Below the pieces are notes generated by a model. It was not told where the DNA came from. It was given only the letters and a program-made list of their open reading frames with translations, and did no database searches. Made by a program: the position numbers and the translations under genes. DNA of 64,000 nucleotides from an uncultured Christensenellaceae bacterium (GTDB taxonomy: Bacteria > Bacillota > Clostridia > Christensenellales > Borkfalkiaceae): positions 5,330-69,329 of the forward strand of contig CAJUPX010000012.1 in assembly GCA_910588685.1 (NCBI GenBank), written 5' to 3'. Every line of letters begins with the position of its first letter. Position 1 is the stretch's first letter. Shown in pieces: positions 59,660 through 64,000 of this stretch.

Positions 59660-60760
59660 TTAAACGGTCTTTTTGAGATAGTCGATAATAAACCCCTGAA
59701 TATCTCCGTCCATTACCGCCTGTACGTTCGTATTTTCGTAACCCGTGCGGTGGTCTTTTACCAACGTATAAGGACAGAACACGTAAGAGCGTATCTGACT
59801 GCCCCACTCGATTTTTTTGATTTCGCCCTTTATTTCCGCGTCGGAGGCTTCGCGTTCGGCTATCTGTCTTTCCAAAAGCTTTGCACGCAAATATTCAAAC
59901 GCCATTGCTTTATTCTGCAGCTGACTTCTTTCATTCTGGCAGGTTACTACTATTCCCGTGGGGAAATGCGTAATTCGAATTGCCGTTTCGGTTTTGTTTA
60001 CCTTTTGTCCGCCCGCGCCGGAAGAACGGTATACGTCTATGCGGATATCCTCGTCCTTTATTTCTATTTCGTTATCGTCGTCAACCTCCGGCATAACTTC
60101 AAGCGACGCAAACGAGGTATGGCGGCGTTTGTTGCTGTCGAACGGAGAAATGCGCACAAGCCTGTGCACTCCCTTTTCGGCTTTTAAAAATCCGTAGGCG
60201 TTTTCGCCGTCAACTTTAAAGCTGACGCTCTTTAAACCCGCCTCGTCGCCGTCCTCAAAGTCGAGTTCGGTCACCTTAAAGCCCTGGTTTTCGCAGTAGC
60301 GGATATACATACGGTAGAGCATCTGCGTCCAGTCGCACGCCTCCGTGCCGCCCGCGCCCGAATGAAGGTTTAAAATGGCGTTATTCGCGTCATACTTGCC
60401 GCGCAACAATGCGCGTATGCGCATATTTTCAATGTCGTCTTCGGCGGTTACAATCATCTGTTCGAGTTCGGGAATAAGGCTTTCATCCTCAGCCTCCTCG
60501 ATTAAATCGACAAACGCGTACGCGTCTGCAAGCGCGCCGGCTCCGGCATTGTAGGAGTTGATTTTACCCTCGAGAGTGGAAATTTCCCTGCCGATTTTTT
60601 TGGATTTATCAAGGTCCTGCCATACGTCCGGCTGCTCCTGCTCTTCTTTAAGCGTAGCAAGACGCGCGCCCAGATTATCGATATCGAGCGCGTATTTAGC
60701 TTCGGCAAGCGTTTCCGACAGTGCCTTTAATTTTAATCTGTAATCGTCTGCTTTAAACAT
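59660..60760 (-). CDS. prfB: Peptide chain release factor 2
   Basis: 366 residues in one uninterrupted frame. The stop-codon recognition tripeptide SPF is in RISPFDSNKRRHTSF, and the GGQ motif is in GAGGQKVNKTE. It releases peptides at UAA and UGA. In many bacteria prfB needs a +1 frameshift near codon 25 at CTTTGAC; here the same place reads CTC-GAT in frame (Leu-Asp in YALDIDN), so there is no frameshift autoregulation. It lies 16 nt downstream of secA. Confidence 0.96.
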   Translation of the reverse strand: MFKADDYRLKLKALSETLAEAKYALDIDNLGARLATLKEEQEQPDVWQDLDKSKKIGREISTLEGKINSYNAGAGALADAYAFVDLIEEAEDESLIPELEQMIVTAEDDIENMRIRALLRGKYDANNAILNLHSGAGGTEACDWTQMLYRMYIRYCENQGFKVTELDFEDGDEAGLKSVSFKVDGENAYGFLKAEKGVHRLVRISPFDSNKRRHTSFASLEVMPEVDDDNEIEIKDEDIRIDVYRSSGAGGQKVNKTETAIRITHFPTGIVVTCQNERSQLQNKAMAFEYLRAKLLERQIAEREASDAEIKGEIKKIEWGSQIRSYVFCPYTLVKDHRTGYENTNVQAVMDGDIQGFIIDYLKKTV

Positions 60761-60776
60761 AGTTCGGTTTAATAAT

Positions 60777-63761
60777 TTATTTGTGGTCGTTCCAGTAGCA
60801 GCAGTCTTTATACTTCTTACCCGAACCGCAGGGGCAGGGATCGTTTCTGCCTACTTTTGTTTCCTGTTTATTGACCTTGGGCTGAGCCTTTCCGCCTATA
60901 TTAGTCATTAAATCCTTGGGAGGCTCGGGCTTATCGCCTACGACCGGTCCGCCCGTTTTTTCGGGCGCGCGCTGCGCGGCAGCCGCGTTTTGGTTTGCAA
61001 TTTCATTTGCACGCGCCGCAACCAAAGTGTTCATACCCGTACGGGGCGCTGCGGGAGCCGTTCTCTGCACAGGTACCGGACGGTTGTTCTGAACGCGTAC
61101 TATTCTGCCCTTTAAAAGACGCGAGATTGTGGTGGTCTGAACGCGCTCTATCATTTCTGAAAACATCTCGTAACCCTCCTGCTTATATGCAATTACGGGG
61201 TCCTGCTGAGCATAGCCGCGCAGACCGATACCTTTTCTGAGCTGGTCCATAGCGTCGATATGGTCTATCCAGTTCCTGTCAACGCTGCGCAAAAGCTCGT
61301 TGCGCTCTACCTGGCGGTAGTCAACCTGACCGCCCGTCATTTCGTAGATGTTTACTATTTTCTGCTCGTAAGCTTTTATAACTTCCTTGGAAATTTTATT
61401 TATAGCACGCTCGTAATCCCATTTTTCAAGCATTTCACGTGTGATTTCAAAAGTGCACTCGTCGGGATAAACTTTTTGCTGAAGCGCGGCGTTAAGCGCA
61501 GCCTCGTCCCACTTCTCGGGCATAGCGTCGGTGTTCACCGTTTCGTCAACTATTTTTGAAATATAATCGGGGATATATTTGAGCATTTGCTCGTGAACGT
61601 CTTCACCCTTTAAAACCTTTAACCTTTCTCCGTAAATGGTTTTACGCTGTTCGTTCATAACCTCGTCGTATTGCAGGGTGTGTTTTCTTATACCGAAGTT
61701 TCTGCCCTCTATGGCTCTCTGCGCATTTTCAACGCTCCTTGTCAGCATTTTGGATTGCAGACACTGGTCTTCGCCTATTTTGAATATATTATAGAGCTTT
61801 TTCATACTCTCGCCGCCGAAACGCTTTGCGAGGTCGTCTTCGAGAGAAATAAAGAATACCGACGCGCCGGGGTCGCCCTGACGACCGCTACGTCCGCGGA
61901 GCTGGTTGTCTATTCGGCGGCTCTCGTGGCGTTCCGTACCGAGAATACACAAGCCGCCCGCTTTTATAACCTCTTCCTTTTCGGCGTCGGTTTCCTTTTT
62001 ATAGTTCGCATACAGCTCGGCATAGCGCGCGCGGGCTTTTTGCTCCTCTTCGGTAAACTGTCTGTCGGCGTAGGAAATGGCGATTTCCACCATTTCGTGG
62101 TCGAAACCCTCCTCGCGCATACGCTTTTTAGCGAGGTACTCGGGGTTGCCGCCCAAAAGAATATCCGTACCGCGTCCCGCCATATTTGTTGCTATGGTTA
62201 CGGCGTTGAGCCTGCCCGCCTGGGCTACTATTTCCGCCTCGCGCTCGTGGTTCTTGGCGTTTAAGATATTGTGTTTTATACCGTTGCGCCTTAAAAGCCT
62301 GGAAATTTCCTCCGACTTTTCTACTGTAATCGTACCTATAAGAATAGGCTGGCCGTTGGAGTGGCGTTCCACAACCTCGTTTACTATCGCGCCCTTTTTA
62401 CCCTCCACCGTAGAATAAATCATATCGGCGTAGTCCTTTCTCTGTACGGGGCGGTTGGTTGGAATGGGTACGACGTCGAGCGAGTAAATTGTTCTGAACT
62501 CGTCCTCTTCGGTCATTGCGGTACCCGTCATTCCGGAGAGCTTTTTATAAAGACGGAAATAGTTCTGGAAGGTTACCGTTGCGTGAGTCTTGTTTTCCTC
62601 TTTAACTTTTACCTTTTCCTTTGCCTCAATAGCCTGGTGCAGTCCGTCTGAGTATCTTCTGCCGTTTAATACGCGCCCTGTAAACTCGTCCACAATGAGG
62701 ATTTCGCCGTCGGGGGATACTATATAGTCCTCGTCGCGCTTAAAAAGCTCGTGCGCCTTTAACGCCTGCTGTATATGATGGTTGAGCTCGGCGTTTTCTA
62801 TATCGCCGAGGTTGTTTATCTTGAAAAATCTTTCCGCTTTTTCCGCGCCCTTTTCGGTTATGGTTACGGACTTGTCCTTTCTGTCTATAACATAGTCCCA
62901 GTTTTCCATTTCCTCGAGAATGGAAACAAGACGGTCGCGCGCCTCCTGCTCCTCGGCACTGAGCTCCTTTTTGCGGCGCGAGGGCTGGTTCTTTTCCGCG
63001 TCCTTTTTATCGTCGTCAAAACCGCCGTTGAGCGTGCGTACAAATCTGTCCACGTCCTCGTACAGCTTGGAGCTTTCTCCGCCCCTGCCTGAAATGATAA
63101 GCGGAGTTCTCGCCTCGTCGATTAAAATGGAGTCAACCTCGTCGATTATACAGAAATTGAGTTCTCTCTGCACCATTGCGGGAATGGAAGTTTTTAAGTT
63201 GTCGCGCAGGTAGTCGAAACCGAGCTCGTTGTTCGTTGCGTAAATAATGTCGCAGTTATACGCCGTTTTCTTGTCACCGTCGTCCATACCGGGAACGACT
63301 ACGCCCACGGTAAGCCCCATAAATTTATGAACCTTGCCCATCCACTCGGCGTCGCGCTTTGCAAGGTAGTCGTTGACCGTGACTATGTGAACGCCCTTGC
63401 CGGACAGCGCGTTGAGATATGCGGGAAGCGTTGATACGAGCGTTTTACCTTCACCGGTTTTCATTTCGGCAATTCTGCCCTGGTGCAGGCATATACCGCC
63501 GATTATCTGAACGTGGAAGTGTTTCATTTTGAGCACGCGCCAGCTCGCCTCTCTTAAGGCGGCAAACGCGTCGAACATAATGTCGTCGAGCGTTTCTCCC
63601 GCGGCGAGTCTGCCTTTCAATATGCCCGTCTGAGATTTTAATTCGTCGTCGCTCATTGCCGAGTAAACGGGTTCGAGCGCTTCAACCTTTTTTGCAAGTT
63701 TATCTAATTTTTTGAGAGCCGACCTCGAATCGGCGCCCATTATGAATTTTATAAGTCCCAT
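60777..63761 (-). CDS. secA: Preprotein translocase ATPase SecA
   Basis: 994 residues, long for a Gram-positive SecA. Nucleotide motifs are MKTGEGKTL and, in the second half, GRGTDI; the preprotein crosslinking and helical-scaffold regions follow. Residues about 250-275 carry a Lys/Glu-rich insertion (DDDKKDAEKNQPSRRKKEL). The C-terminus has an Ala/Pro/Gln-rich linker and a SEC-C zinc motif CPCGSGKKYKDCC. It drives export through SecYEG. Ribosome site GGAG is present. Confidence 0.97.
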   Translation of the reverse strand: MGLIKFIMGADSRSALKKLDKLAKKVEALEPVYSAMSDDELKSQTGILKGRLAAGETLDDIMFDAFAALREASWRVLKMKHFHVQIIGGICLHQGRIAEMKTGEGKTLVSTLPAYLNALSGKGVHIVTVNDYLAKRDAEWMGKVHKFMGLTVGVVVPGMDDGDKKTAYNCDIIYATNNELGFDYLRDNLKTSIPAMVQRELNFCIIDEVDSILIDEARTPLIISGRGGESSKLYEDVDRFVRTLNGGFDDDKKDAEKNQPSRRKKELSAEEQEARDRLVSILEEMENWDYVIDRKDKSVTITEKGAEKAERFFKINNLGDIENAELNHHIQQALKAHELFKRDEDYIVSPDGEILIVDEFTGRVLNGRRYSDGLHQAIEAKEKVKVKEENKTHATVTFQNYFRLYKKLSGMTGTAMTEEDEFRTIYSLDVVPIPTNRPVQRKDYADMIYSTVEGKKGAIVNEVVERHSNGQPILIGTITVEKSEEISRLLRRNGIKHNILNAKNHEREAEIVAQAGRLNAVTIATNMAGRGTDILLGGNPEYLAKKRMREEGFDHEMVEIAISYADRQFTEEEQKARARYAELYANYKKETDAEKEEVIKAGGLCILGTERHESRRIDNQLRGRSGRQGDPGASVFFISLEDDLAKRFGGESMKKLYNIFKIGEDQCLQSKMLTRSVENAQRAIEGRNFGIRKHTLQYDEVMNEQRKTIYGERLKVLKGEDVHEQMLKYIPDYISKIVDETVNTDAMPEKWDEAALNAALQQKVYPDECTFEITREMLEKWDYERAINKISKEVIKAYEQKIVNIYEMTGGQVDYRQVERNELLRSVDRNWIDHIDAMDQLRKGIGLRGYAQQDPVIAYKQEGYEMFSEMIERVQTTTISRLLKGRIVRVQNNRPVPVQRTAPAAPRTGMNTLVAARANEIANQNAAAAQRAPEKTGGPVVGDKPEPPKDLMTNIGGKAQPKVNKQETKVGRNDPCPCGSGKKYKDCCYWNDHK

Positions 63762-63821
63762 ATTTTCTCCGTAATTATAAGATAAGCGGCTTTTATAAGC
63801 CTGTATTATTTTCCATACTTA

Positions 63822-63850
63822 ATTTTACTATAAAATAGATAATAAGTAAA
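63822..63850 (-). promoter_or_regulatory. Promoter of secA
   Basis: TTTACT (63845-63850), 17 bp, TAAAAT (63822-63827) on the minus strand; leader of about 55 nt with a small GGCTT/AAGCC hairpin. Confidence 0.65.
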
Positions 63851-63857
63851 TTCTTTT

Positions 63858-64000
63858 TTGATAATTCTTGGAATTTTTTGTAAAATACATCAATTATTTA
63901 TAAACTTATAGCGCGCAAAACAAGCCCCGAAGCCATATTTTTTTAAAAATCATGACTACGCGTAAAACGCGTAGTTTGTGGTAGCCCTATAAGGGCATAG
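63858..64000 (+). promoter_or_regulatory. Divergent promoter and structured sequence running off the right edge
   Basis: TTGATA (63858-63863), 17 bp, TAAAAT (63881-63886) on the plus strand. Downstream are two hairpins, ACTACGCGT-AAA-ACGCGTAGT (63955-63975) and GCCC-TATAA-GGGC (63984-63996). The gene served is outside the window. Hairpins like these also occur near the ends of IS200/IS605-type elements. Confidence 0.5.

Noticed and set aside
59535..59807. 90-codon minus-strand frame across the palindromic repeat
   Set aside because: It overlaps the end of prfB and the non-coding repeat; its residues follow the repeat structure rather than a protein.
1..64000. CRISPR arrays, rRNA or tRNA genes, intact transposases
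   Set aside because: No regularly spaced repeats, no rRNA segments, no cloverleaf with a CCA-type end and no transposase motifs were seen by eye.

Overview
The window looks like a chromosomal segment of an uncultured, Gram-positive, spore-forming Clostridia-type bacterium, possibly a Christensenellales/Borkfalkiaceae-like lineage. The lineage is an inference from gene order and protein style; no database was searched. Supporting signs are T-box leaders ahead of pheST and ileS, sporulation-family genes (yqfC, yqfD, a PdaB-like deacetylase), Firmicutes gene clusters (yqfC-yqfD-phoH-yqfF-ybeY-era-yqzL-recO; obgE-yhbY-nadD-yqeK-rsfS; prs-pth-mfd-prsA), and a class I fumarase of the two-subunit anaerobe type.

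Layout. 1-3.6 kb is AT-rich and accessory-looking: an HTH-SdpI fusion, a secreted anchored protein, a SLOG-fold protein behind a transcription-attenuator leader, and a small membrane protein. 3.6-10.9 kb holds a glycosyltransferase next to a mini-collagen gene, a GntR/ABC-2 transporter operon, dinB, a tandem-OB SSB and a PdaB-like deacetylase. 11.1-13.7 kb is a second AT-rich patch encoding a lipoprotein and a secreted protein with three 79-residue repeats. 13.8-21.3 kb carries a divergent DeoC, rsfS, a fused NadD-YqeK, yhbY, obgE, a Rho-like protein that has lost its ATPase motifs, a DUF1934-like protein and tyrA. 21.3-33 kb has rubrerythrin with two overlapping micro-genes, then uppP, a PrsA-like lipoprotein, mfd, pth, prs, tadA, an M14 peptidase, rlmH and a CPBP protease. 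33-38.3 kb is the plus-strand fumarase and pheST region. 38.4-48.5 kb runs through a lipoprotein, an MmcQ/YjbR protein, recO, yqzL, era, ybeY, a short 7TM-HD protein, phoH, yqfD and yqfC, a MinD-like protein with an altered P-loop and its small partner, an S41 protease and a PucR-type regulator. 48.8-52.2 kb has a large membrane/coiled-coil protein and a partner-switching sigma-factor operon. 52.2-64 kb ends with a pseudouridine synthase, a short FeoB with FeoA, ileS, tsaD, a palindromic repeat, prfB and secA.

How the genes work together. Most of the window is housekeeping for translation (ileS, pheST, prfB, tsaD, tadA, rlmH, rsfS, obgE, yhbY, era, ybeY), DNA repair (mfd, recO, dinB), secretion (secA, prsA) and envelope maintenance (uppP, M14 and S41 peptidases). 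The most interesting parts are degenerate versions of known machines kept in conserved contexts: the Rho pseudo-ATPase beside obgE, the MinD-like protein with Val in place of the P-loop Lys, an RsbW-like protein lacking ATP-binding glycines beside a second GHKL-like protein, and FeoB without its G4 motif. An attenuator resembling the leaders of Tn916-type resistance genes, here ahead of a SLOG protein, is the strongest regulatory oddity. Several genes (tyrA, the fumarase alpha subunit, the MinD-like gene) have a -10 box so close to the start codon that leaderless transcripts are likely. There are no tRNA or rRNA genes, CRISPR arrays or intact transposases that I can see.
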